DNA from: an uncultured Bacteroidota bacterium | Lineage (GTDB): Bacteria > Bacteroidota > Bacteroidia > Bacteroidales > P3 | NCBI GenBank assembly: GCA_900545215.1 | Contig: UQXW01000032.1 | Coordinates: 1 to 26,359, forward strand | DNA: 26,359 bases | Direction: 5' to 3' | Shown: piece by piece, positions 1 to 7,135 of the stretch | Position numbering within the stretch: position 1 is the first letter of the stretch | How the letters are laid out: the number at the start of each line of letters is the position of its first letter | Notes under the pieces: model-generated | The model's input: only the letters and a program-made list of their open reading frames with translations | Database searches by the model: none | What the model was told of the DNA's origin: nothing | Position numbers and translations under genes: made by a program

Positions 1-9
1 TATTATTTC

Positions 10-1722
10 TTAATTTAAATGATTTTGATAGTAGTTATGGACATAGAAGCCAAGCGAAGGATTGGAAAAGTCGGGCGTATAGTTGAAAGACACAGATGGG
101 TTAAGCACATGACGAACGGCTTTGATGAAACCTTTCTTGAAAGCGAACATACCGTATATGCGTGTATTCAGACTGCTGCGGAAAGTTGCGTTGCGATTGC
201 TGACGAAACCGTATGTGGTGTCTTTGTCAATCAAATCCGTCATCGGGTTATACGTCTTGCTTATGCTGTTGGTGTACCAACGCTCTGTGTAGTCTATGGA
301 GTTAGTCCAGTTCAAGTGTTTCAGTATTTTCACGTTGCTTTGAACGGGAATGGAGTGCATTATGCCATTACGAAAACTTTTATACAAATCAGGGGAAGTC
401 AGAAGACTGTCGTAAGTATCCAATGTGTTGATGAGGTTTACCCGATAAGAGAAAGAAATATCCTCGTACCATTTTCTTTTTCCGCTTGTTTTTTTGCGGC
501 GAAAGGGATAGAATTGAACAGAGGACAGGCTCATCGAAGGCAAGTCCAAACTTATTGCTCCTGTGTTTACGTTGTATGTTTCACCCAAATTTGCGGTAAA
601 AGACCATGAGGAGCCGAACTTGGTCGAGAAAGCAATGGAAGAAGTGGTCGTATTATTGAAGTAATCCGATACATTGGTTGTGTATTGATTGAATTTGCTG
701 CTGACGAGATTGACGTTTGCCGAAAATGTTCGGTACGGGTGAGCCTTTGAATCCTGCTGATGAGACCATCGGAATTTGAAATCCGTGGAAGAACTATAAG
801 AAGGAGTGTTCTTCAACCCCGTATGGTTGTCTTCGTACCTGAATTCCACGGTACCCTTGTACTTATAGCGTTTTATGTAAGTAGAAGAGACATTGACGGC
901 GTATGAAAGATTGGTATAGATGTCTCCTTGCAATGCCAAATCCATATAATCGCTTATTGCAAAGTACCAACCGATGTTTCTCAAATAGTAACCTCTGTTT
1001 GCAGCATAGCCGTATGAAGGCATGAGAAAGCCGGAACGTTTGCCCTTTGTGAAAGGAAAATATGCAAAAGGTATGCCGACAGGCAATGGAATTTCCATCA
1101 GGGAAAACCATGCCGGACCTGTTACTATCTTATCCTCCGTTATGGCTTTGGCTTTCGAGAAACTTATCCCGAAATGCGGGTGTTCCTCATTGTCGCAGGT
1201 GGTGAACATTCCGGAAGAAATGTACATAGTCCTCTCATCTGCCTTTTTTACTCTCTCTCCATGCAGAAAGCCATCGCTTTCCTTGGTGAATATATTACTG
1301 ATAAGCCCTCTTTTCGTATCGAAATTATATTTCAATTCTTTGGATTTGTATTCTTCGGCTCCTTCTTTGAAGACAGGATTTTGTCTTATGGTGTCAAGAG
1401 AATCTTTTAGTCCTATGGCGTAAAGCATTTTGGTATCGAAATTCACTTTCATGAAGCCCGATTGCAGGTTCATCTTCTCATAATTCACCTCTGCCTTATT
1501 GTATAGAAATACATCTTTATTATCGAGAAAGAAGGTCAGAGAATCGACGGATTTATAGCTTACTCGTGCGTCCAAAGCCTTATGTTTTCTACCTTTTGCG
1601 GTGGAAACACTGTCTTTTTTTTGAAGAGAGATGCTGTCTTGTGCGAGTATATCCTGCGGACTAACGTTCAGCAAAACAAGCATCAAACACAAAAAACGGC
1701 ATATAGGAATCGACTTTCTCAA
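10..1722 (-). CDS. lptD: LptD/OstA-like LPS-assembly outer-membrane protein, C-terminally short
   Basis: Likely the outer-membrane LPS translocon subunit that inserts lipopolysaccharide into the outer leaflet. After a signal peptide (cleavage near DILAQ) comes an OstA-like segment (DARVSYKSVDSLTFFLDNKD onward). It is followed by the Bacteroidota LptD signature region (TTCDNEEHPHFGISFSKAKA, VTGPAWFSLMEIPLPVGIPF) and alternating beta-barrel strands. The frame can be extended upstream to 1968, but that part overlaps the divergent amidase gene and looks non-coding. I chose TTG at 1722 because it gives a basic n-region plus hydrophobic core, about 40 bases after a -7 box. ATG at 1683 is the alternative but leaves a very short signal peptide. 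The product is 570 residues, whereas I recall homologues near 850-900. The frame stops at TAA just after the RHVLNPSVSFNYTPDF motif, so the last barrel strands are missing. Family assignment is fairly sure; completeness is not. Confidence 0.8.
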   Translation of the reverse strand: MRKSIPICRFLCLMLVLLNVSPQDILAQDSISLQKKDSVSTAKGRKHKALDARVSYKSVDSLTFFLDNKDVFLYNKAEVNYEKMNLQSGFMKVNFDTKMLYAIGLKDSLDTIRQNPVFKEGAEEYKSKELKYNFDTKRGLISNIFTKESDGFLHGERVKKADERTMYISSGMFTTCDNEEHPHFGISFSKAKAITEDKIVTGPAWFSLMEIPLPVGIPFAYFPFTKGKRSGFLMPSYGYAANRGYYLRNIGWYFAISDYMDLALQGDIYTNLSYAVNVSSTYIKRYKYKGTVEFRYEDNHTGLKNTPSYSSSTDFKFRWSHQQDSKAHPYRTFSANVNLVSSKFNQYTTNVSDYFNNTTTSSIAFSTKFGSSWSFTANLGETYNVNTGAISLDLPSMSLSSVQFYPFRRKKTSGKRKWYEDISFSYRVNLINTLDTYDSLLTSPDLYKSFRNGIMHSIPVQSNVKILKHLNWTNSIDYTERWYTNSISKTYNPMTDLIDKDTTYGFVSNRNATFRSSLNTRIYGMFAFKKGFIKAVRHVLNPSVSFNYTPDFSNPSLGFYVHNYYQNHLN

Positions 1723-1743
1723 TCGTTTTCTGATTTTAATTTG

Positions 1744-1751
1744 TACCTTTG
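1744..1751 (+). promoter_or_regulatory. Bacteroidota -7 box for the amidase operon
   Basis: TACCTTTG matches TAnnTTTG and lies 48 bases before the amidase ATG. No good TTTG -33 box is visible at the usual distance. Confidence 0.5.
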
Positions 1752-1762
1752 TATCCGATTTG

Positions 1763-1770
1763 CAAATGTA
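1763..1770 (-). promoter_or_regulatory. -7 box for lptD, interlocked with the amidase promoter
   Basis: On the minus strand this reads TACATTTG, matching TAnnTTTG. It is about 40 bases upstream of the proposed TTG start of lptD. The predicted start sites of both divergent genes fall between this box and the one at 1744-1751. A -33 match is not clear. Confidence 0.4.
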
Positions 1771-1798
1771 AGATTTTTTGGAAAACTGTAAGAAGTAG

Positions 1799-3040
1799 AT
1801 GAACAAACTGACGGGCGGACTTGTTGCTTTTGGAGTGCTGTTTTGCGTATTGCTTGTTTCCTTGTCGGGACATGCACAACAAGACGGAGGCACGAAGAAG
1901 TTCAGTAAGTTGGTTATAGATGCAGGGCATGGGGGCGATAAACCCGGAGCTGTCGGAAGCCGAAGCAAGGAAAAGGATATAACATTGGCTGTGAGTTTGA
2001 AGCTTGGCAGAATGATAACAGAAAATCTTAAAGACGTGGAAGTACGTTATACAAGAGTCATAGACAAGGACGTAGAGTTGTATAAAAGAAGCCAGATTGC
2101 AAACAAGATAGGAGCCGACCTTTTTATATCGATACATTGCAACAGTTCCACGAATAAAAAACCCAACGGTAGCGAAACATTTGCTCTCGGTCTCACAAAA
2201 GCTGCACAAAATTTGGAAGTCGCAAAAAAAGAGAACAAAGATATTCTTTCAGAAGCAAATTACGAAGAAAACTATGACGGTTTCGACCCCAATGCTCCCG
2301 AAAACGATATACTTTTTGCCCTTTATCAGAACGCATACATGGAAAGCAGTCTGTGGTTTGCCGACAGGGTGCAACGCCAACTCACAGCCAATACCCCCAT
2401 ATCCGACAGAGGTGTGAAACAAGCCAATTTCGTCGTGCTTCTTAAATCAGCCATGCCATCGGTTCTTATAGAGATAGGATTTATTTCCAATCAACAGGAA
2501 GAAGCTTACCTTATGTCCGAATTGGGACAGTATGAAATTGCAGCGTCTATTTTCCGTGCTATATGCGAATACAAAATGCATCGCGACAATGTGAAAATCG
2601 CAGTGCCGAGTGTGAGTTCGCTTATTCCCAAAAACATCTTGGATAAGCAGAAACAGTTGGAGGAAAATCAAAAACTTGCACAAATCAAGGACGAAGAGCG
2701 TTTGAAAGCCGAGCTTGCGGCAAAGAAAGAAGCAGAAGAAAAAGTCGATGCCCGACAACAGGAAAAGAGCGGTAGCGAAACAATATACAGAGTTCAATTT
2801 GCCTCGATGAAATCTAAACTATCCACCTCCGACTCCCGCTTTGTAGGTTTGGAAGACGTATGGCTTTATGAATTTGACGGGTATTGGAAATACTGTGCAG
2901 GCTTATTTGCAACACAAAAAGAAGCCTCGAACTACGTTCAAAAAGTTCGCTCGTTGGGACATAAAGATGCCTTTGTCGTAGTTTTCCATAACGGGAAGAG
3001 AATAAGTTTCGAGCAGGCGAGAGCATTGGAAAAGAAATAA
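1799..3040 (+). CDS. Secreted N-acetylmuramoyl-L-alanine amidase (Amidase_3) with SPOR-like C-terminus
   Basis: Zinc amidase that cleaves the bond between MurNAc and the stem peptide of peptidoglycan, acting in the periplasm. Residues 1-26 form a signal peptide ending HAQ. The catalytic domain covers about 36-260 with LVIDAGHGG (His44), Glu58 in SKEKD, SIHCN (His113) and catalytic Glu225 in LIEIGF, so all expected zinc and catalytic residues are present. A charged, coiled-coil-like linker (about 285-330) leads to a C-terminal segment (about 333-413, YRVQFAS ... GLFATQKEASNYV) that resembles a SPOR peptidoglycan-binding domain. It is the first gene of a + strand cluster, with 13 bases to the MCE gene, and is divergent from lptD. 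Length of 413 residues is typical for Bacteroidota homologues. Amidase assignment is firm; SPOR is likely. Confidence 0.93.
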   Translation: MNKLTGGLVAFGVLFCVLLVSLSGHAQQDGGTKKFSKLVIDAGHGGDKPGAVGSRSKEKDITLAVSLKLGRMITENLKDVEVRYTRVIDKDVELYKRSQIANKIGADLFISIHCNSSTNKKPNGSETFALGLTKAAQNLEVAKKENKDILSEANYEENYDGFDPNAPENDILFALYQNAYMESSLWFADRVQRQLTANTPISDRGVKQANFVVLLKSAMPSVLIEIGFISNQQEEAYLMSELGQYEIAASIFRAICEYKMHRDNVKIAVPSVSSLIPKNILDKQKQLEENQKLAQIKDEERLKAELAAKKEAEEKVDARQQEKSGSETIYRVQFASMKSKLSTSDSRFVGLEDVWLYEFDGYWKYCAGLFATQKEASNYVQKVRSLGHKDAFVVVFHNGKRISFEQARALEKK

Positions 3041-3053
3041 CAGGAGATTAAAC

Positions 3054-3971
3054 ATGAAGACAGAAATCAAAGTAGGTTTGGTTGGACTTGGAATATTGAT
3101 ATTGCTTTTCTTCGGTATCAAATTCCTCAAAGGAATAGATATATTCAACAAAGAAGTCAGCTATCACGTCCTCTACAAGGATGTAAGCGGAATGCACGAA
3201 AGCAATTACATCTACCTCAACGGCATGAAGGTCGGTTATATCAAAGACATAAAAGCCATGGATAATAGAGCCGAGAATTTTCTTGTAACAATATCCATCA
3301 GCAGTAAGGTAAACATGACCAAAGATAGCAAGATAGTTCTGTTCAATGCCGATATGCTCGGTTCGAAAGCCCTGAGGCTTGAACTCGGACACGGAGAATT
3401 ACTCCACAAAGGAGATACCATAACCGGAGAAATAGAAGTAGGAATGTTGGATAAGCTCGGTACAGCCATAACACCAATGGCAGAGAACCTCGACAGCATT
3501 CTTTCCGCAACCAAAAGCATACTCAACCAACAAAATCGGGATAACATTCAACGAACGTTGGCAAATTTGGAGTCCACAAGCCGAAAACTGAATGACATAT
3601 CACAACAATTCGATGGTCTTATCGATAGCGAGAAGAACAAAATCAAGAATATAATTGCGAATACAGAAAGTATAACCACCAATCTTAAAGACAACAACGA
3701 GCGACTCAGCAATATAATAAGTCGTATTGACCAAATAACCGACACGGTTGCACAAGCGAACATAGGCAGTACCCTTTCCGAAACATCGAGAACCATAGAG
3801 CGATTAAACAAAGTGCTTGGCATAATCGAGAACGGTAAAGGTAATTTAGGCTTGTTGATAAACGATGAAGGCTTGTATCGCAATCTCAACGAGAGTGCAA
3901 GGAAACTCGATGCGTTGATTGAAGACATCAAGGCAAATCCCAAGAAGTACGTGAAAATTTCAGTGTTTTAG
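3054..3971 (+). CDS. MCE/MlaD-family lipid-trafficking protein
   Basis: Likely periplasmic, membrane-anchored substrate-binding component of an Mla-type phospholipid transport system. A single N-terminal membrane helix (about residues 7-25, VGLVGLGILILLFFGIKFL) is followed by one MCE domain (about 37-115), with the typical YKDVSGMHESNYIYLNGMKV stretch and DMLGSKALRLEL. The remainder (about 140-290) is polar and helix-rich with coiled-coil character, as in other MCE tails. It begins 13 bases after the amidase, an arrangement I recall as common in Bacteroidales, so it is probably co-transcribed. The MlaE and MlaF partners are not in this window. Family call is firm; the exact lipid cargo is unknown. 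Confidence 0.9.
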   Translation: MKTEIKVGLVGLGILILLFFGIKFLKGIDIFNKEVSYHVLYKDVSGMHESNYIYLNGMKVGYIKDIKAMDNRAENFLVTISISSKVNMTKDSKIVLFNADMLGSKALRLELGHGELLHKGDTITGEIEVGMLDKLGTAITPMAENLDSILSATKSILNQQNRDNIQRTLANLESTSRKLNDISQQFDGLIDSEKNKIKNIIANTESITTNLKDNNERLSNIISRIDQITDTVAQANIGSTLSETSRTIERLNKVLGIIENGKGNLGLLINDEGLYRNLNESARKLDALIEDIKANPKKYVKISVF

Positions 3972-3988
3972 AACAAATATATACGGAC

Positions 3989-4756
3989 ATGTTATTTGAA
4001 AACATAGTATTCGGACCAATTCATTCAAGGAGATTGGGCACATCTCTCGGAGTGAATGTTTTACCCACGGAAAAGAAATATTGCAGTTTTAATTGCATTT
4101 ACTGCGAATGCGGTTGGAACGTAGTGGATACCAGAGTCAATGTGCCGTTCAACAAAAGAGAAGATATAAGAGCCGCTTTGGAACATCGTCTTTCCGTAAA
4201 TACGGAAGCAGAAAATGCGAACATAGATTCCATAACGTTCAGTGGCAACGGAGAACCTACACTTCACCCCGATATATCCGGCATAGTCGATGATGTCATG
4301 GCTTTGCGAAACAAATATTGCCCGCAAGCGAAGGTTACCATACTCTCCAACTCCACCAATCTGGTGCGGGAAGATGTTTTTGCAGCTTTGCAGAAAGTGG
4401 ATAATCCCATTTTGAAACTCGATGCAGGCACAGAACAAATGTTCAAGGCAATAAACAAACCCGTATCCGCCCGATTCGATGATATAGTCGAGCGTTTGAT
4501 TGCGTTCGGCAACAAATGTATCGTTCAAACCCTGCTTTTGAGAGGCGAGAATGACGGTGTCGTCATCGACAATACAAGCGAGAAAGAATTCTCCTCATGG
4601 TTGGAAATAGTGAAACGCATCAAGCCACGTTCCGTAATGCTGTACTCCATAGACAGAGTAACACCGGAGAAAAATCTTGAAAAGCTTCTTATTCCCGAAC
4701 TTGAACATTATGCCGCACGCATAAGGGAAGCAGGCATAGAAACAGCAACATACTAA
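3989..4756 (+). CDS. Radical SAM protein, COG0731-like
   Basis: Predicted 4Fe-4S radical S-adenosylmethionine enzyme of 255 residues. The N-terminus FGPIHSRRLGTSLGVNVLP is the hallmark of the COG0731 Fe-S oxidoreductase group (related to the wyosine enzyme TYW1/Taw1 and to NifB-like proteins). The cluster motif is CSFNCIYC (Cys32, Cys36, Cys39; CX3CX2C) with an extra Cys at 41. A GNGEPT SAM-binding motif is at 85-90. Bacterial members have no established substrate to my knowledge, so none is assigned. It lies 17 bases after the MCE gene and 11 bases before the FeoB-like gene, consistent with one transcript. Enzyme class is sure; role unknown. Confidence 0.88.
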   Translation: MLFENIVFGPIHSRRLGTSLGVNVLPTEKKYCSFNCIYCECGWNVVDTRVNVPFNKREDIRAALEHRLSVNTEAENANIDSITFSGNGEPTLHPDISGIVDDVMALRNKYCPQAKVTILSNSTNLVREDVFAALQKVDNPILKLDAGTEQMFKAINKPVSARFDDIVERLIAFGNKCIVQTLLLRGENDGVVIDNTSEKEFSSWLEIVKRIKPRSVMLYSIDRVTPEKNLEKLLIPELEHYAARIREAGIETATY

Positions 4757-4767
4757 ACCATATTTCA

Positions 4768-5997
4768 ATGACAACAGGTCAGACCGAAAAAGCAGACAAG
4801 ATACTCTTACACCCCGTATTCGGGTATATCATTTTCTTTTTCGTTATTTGGCTTACGTTCTTCTGTACCTTCAATTTGGGAAACTATCCCATGGAATTGA
4901 TGGAACAGGGAGTGGGAGTTCTTTCTTCTTTTGCCGAAAGAACCATACCGCAAGGCTTTCTCAATGACCTTGTGGTTCAAGGCATAATAGGGGGAGTGGG
5001 AAGCGTCATCGTCTTTCTGCCGAATATTTTGATATTGTTTCTTTTTATTTCTCTTATGGAAGAAACAGGCTATATGGAAAGAGTTGCCCATCTTATGGAG
5101 AGGTTTATGCACGCCATAGGTCTGCATGGTAAAAGTTTCATACCTCTCATCATGGGATTCGGTTGCAATGTCCCCGCAATAATGTCCACAAGGATATTGA
5201 AAGACAAAAGAGACCGCCTTGTAACCATGCTCATCATTCCATTCATGTCCTGTTCCGCAAGACTTCCTGTTTATATCGTGATAGCCGGAACGTTCTTCCC
5301 CGAAAATGCAACCTTGGTTATGTTCAGCCTGTACGTAACAGGTGTGATTCTTGCCATACTCTTCGCGTTGCTGTTCCGAAAAACATTCAACAAAACCAAC
5401 CATGCACCCTATAATGAGAACCTTCCCGAATATAAACTGCCGCGTCTCATTTCCGTATTGAAAAGCATAGGGAGCAATTCCGGACAATACTTGAAGAAAA
5501 TGGGAGGAATAGTTCTCATAGCCTCCATTCTGCTTTGGGGATTGATGTATTTCCCTAACAGGAATACGCAAGAGGTGGAGCAAAGCTACATAGCAAAAAT
5601 CGGCAAGGTCATAGAACCCGTCATGCGTCCCATCGGATTCGATTGGAAAATATCCGTATCGCTTCTATGCGGCATTGCGGCAAAGGAACTTATAGTCTCA
5701 AACCTCGGAGTGCTTTATTCCGATAATCCGGATACAAGCACGGAGGTGCTTGGAGCCAAGTTGAAAGCCGCAACCTATCCTGCAAACGGATTGAAGCCCG
5801 GGGAACCGGTGTTTACCAAGCCTGTGGCTTTGAGTTTCTTGATTTTCACTCTTATTTACTTCCCTTGCAGCGGAGTGTTTGCCGCCGTGGCAAAGGAAAG
5901 TCGTTGGAGGTGGGCGGTATTCGTCGTAACCTATACCACCGTTGTGGCTTGGATACTCGCTTTCGCCGCTTACCACATTGCACAAATGCTAATATAG
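4768..5997 (+). CDS. FeoB-like ferrous-iron transporter membrane domain without the GTPase domain
   Basis: This 409-residue polytopic membrane protein corresponds to the C-terminal half of FeoB. It opens with the sequence that normally follows the FeoB helical spacer (DKILLHPVFGYIIFFFVIWL). It then has the first Gate domain with GFGCNVPAIMSTR (130-142, Cys133) and FMSCSARLPVY (159-169), and the second Gate region GFDWKISVSLLCGIAAKELI (290-309). The G-protein domain (G1-G5 motifs) and any FeoA domain are absent. There is no room for them: the preceding radical SAM gene ends 11 bases upstream, and none of its frame looks like a G domain. It could be a metal importer working with a GTPase encoded elsewhere, a diverged transporter, or the product of an old truncation. 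Transport of Fe(II) is inferred only. Confidence 0.85.
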   Translation: MTTGQTEKADKILLHPVFGYIIFFFVIWLTFFCTFNLGNYPMELMEQGVGVLSSFAERTIPQGFLNDLVVQGIIGGVGSVIVFLPNILILFLFISLMEETGYMERVAHLMERFMHAIGLHGKSFIPLIMGFGCNVPAIMSTRILKDKRDRLVTMLIIPFMSCSARLPVYIVIAGTFFPENATLVMFSLYVTGVILAILFALLFRKTFNKTNHAPYNENLPEYKLPRLISVLKSIGSNSGQYLKKMGGIVLIASILLWGLMYFPNRNTQEVEQSYIAKIGKVIEPVMRPIGFDWKISVSLLCGIAAKELIVSNLGVLYSDNPDTSTEVLGAKLKAATYPANGLKPGEPVFTKPVALSFLIFTLIYFPCSGVFAAVAKESRWRWAVFVVTYTTVVAWILAFAAYHIAQMLI

Positions 5998-6074
5998 CCG
6001 CCGAACGATACCTGCCTCGCGTCGGAGGCGAATAGAGAAAAACAAATGCCCTGTTTGAGTAAAACCCTGCTTCG

Positions 6075-6695
6075 ATGAAACAAAGCCTCAGCCTGTCGGA
6101 TTGTGAAACCTCGTCTTATATAGAAAGCGATTTGAGCATAATAGGCATAGTATGCCCCGTGTCGGGATTTATTCTTGCAGGAAAGGTGAACAAATGTGCA
6201 TATATGAGACTTGCCAAACGGGAAGATTTTTCTATATGGAACCGAAGCAAATCCGTAAGAGACAACTTGGAATGTTTCTTCTGGAACAACGAAAAAGACG
6301 GTTGCCAATACATGCTTTTCGAGACAAGTAACGACAAAGCCGAAAGCATGAAACAATGGTCGCAATACGATTTCGTGATGATTATAATCGGCAGAGACAA
6401 TGTCGAAACAGCCAGAAAACTTATCGCCAAGTTGAACAAATCGGAAATAATAACCGCTCTGCAACTTCTGCACGGCAATTCCGATAAGAAAGATGCCGGC
6501 ACCTCTCGGGAAACCATAGTCCAACTCGATATTTTCGGTCAGGAAACCTACGTAAAAGCAAATTCCAAGAAAACGAAAGCCAAATCCGCCGGAACTTTGC
6601 CTCTTATCGGAGAAGCGGTAATGAAGAGCCTGCTTTTGGATGTGGAAGAATATATCTCCACCATGTTGAATTCCGCCGATGAGAACAGGAAGTAG
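6075..6695 (+). CDS. IPExxxVDY-like small protein of unknown function
   Basis: 206 residues, soluble, no signal peptide. The central part (about 19-132) resembles the Bacteroidota IPExxxVDY family in layout. There is a hydrophobic first strand (LSIIGIV), a segment like the family's LA..LNK (FILAGKVNK), an aromatic strand (ECFFWNN) and YDFVMIIIG where the family has its DY-containing strand. A helix and a last strand (EIITALQLL) follow. The IPE part of the name-giving motif is not conserved here, and the C-terminal 60 residues look like an extension. It starts 77 bases after the FeoB-like gene in the same direction and is the last gene of the cluster. The match is from memory of the fold pattern and needs a profile search. 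Confidence 0.6.
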   Translation: MKQSLSLSDCETSSYIESDLSIIGIVCPVSGFILAGKVNKCAYMRLAKREDFSIWNRSKSVRDNLECFFWNNEKDGCQYMLFETSNDKAESMKQWSQYDFVMIIIGRDNVETARKLIAKLNKSEIITALQLLHGNSDKKDAGTSRETIVQLDIFGQETYVKANSKKTKAKSAGTLPLIGEAVMKSLLLDVEEYISTMLNSADENRK

Positions 6696-7032
6696 AACGG
6701 AAAAAACTCCTTTTGAATTCTTCTTGCAGTCATTGTACAATCAACCTCTTGCGAACGGTTGAAATGAATCGGCGTTTCGGTTTTTCGTTCGGCTTATTTG
6801 TGAGCCGGAATGGTGTATGTCCTCCGCTATGGATTGCTCACGGATATGTTAAATCTGCAAATATGGCAGAAAAAATTGCTTTTGGTTCGATTTTCCTTCA
6901 AAAAGGTCGATTTTACGGCTTGTATAAACATTTGATACCTCCAATTTACCCCCCCCGAAATGAATAAACAAAAATTTTACAATAAATCAGCCGAACTGAA
7001 TGTTAAAATAGGCCTGATGAATGGAACTGAAA
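6696..7032. other. Intergenic region with palindromic stretch and C-run motif
   Basis: No convincing gene. It contains a 6-bp inverted repeat CGAACG (6752-6757) / CGTTCG (6786-6791) around a sequence similar to the dispersed repeat core (GAATCGGCGTTTCGG at 6766-6780). A run of eight C (6949-6956) and the motif GAATGTTAA (6998-7006) also lie here and recur upstream of the gene at 15108. Short open frames here have no recognisable protein features. Confidence 0.5.
6946..6960 (+). promoter_or_regulatory. C-run upstream motif, copy A
   Basis: TTACCCCCCCCGAAA, ending its C-run exactly 101 bases before the first base of the -7 box of the SUMF1-fold gene. The same motif (six C) lies exactly 101 bases before the -7 box at 15028. 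Function unknown; possible activator or repressor site. Confidence 0.4.
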
Positions 7033-7064
7033 CTTGTGTCTTTGGCGGAATGGCAGTATCTTTG
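7033..7064 (+). promoter_or_regulatory. Bacteroidota promoter of the SUMF1-fold gene
   Basis: A CTTG -33 box (7033-7036), 20-base spacer and TATCTTTG -7 box (7057-7064) fit the TTTG-N19-21-TAnnTTTG consensus. The predicted start of transcription is near 7071. Confidence 0.65.
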
Positions 7065-7135
7065 CAAACGGTTTGTAGGAGAGATTGGAGAACCATCGGT
7101 CGGGAAACGGTCTCTTTCTTGATATATATTGGAGA

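Noticed and set aside
10..12. Alternative genetic code with TAA read as an amino acid to extend lptD
   Set aside because: Other genes in the window, such as those ending at 3040 and 7891, stop properly at TAA.
19..609. 196-codon + strand frame opposite lptD
   Set aside because: Shadow of the lptD coding sequence; the opposite strand encodes clear LptD motifs.
6014..6029. Hairpin GCCTC/GAGGC between the FeoB-like gene and the next gene
   Set aside because: Only 5 bp, no T-run, and the genes appear co-transcribed; too weak to call a terminator.
5970..6740. 256-codon minus strand frame opposite the IPExxxVDY-like gene
   Set aside because: Cysteine/histidine-rich nonsense-like translation with no signal or domain, while the + strand frame follows the operon and has family features.
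6949..6956. Run of eight C as a phase-variation tract
   Set aside because: It lies about 100 bases upstream of the -7 box, so length changes would not alter -33/-7 spacing or a reading frame. It is treated instead as part of a shared upstream motif.
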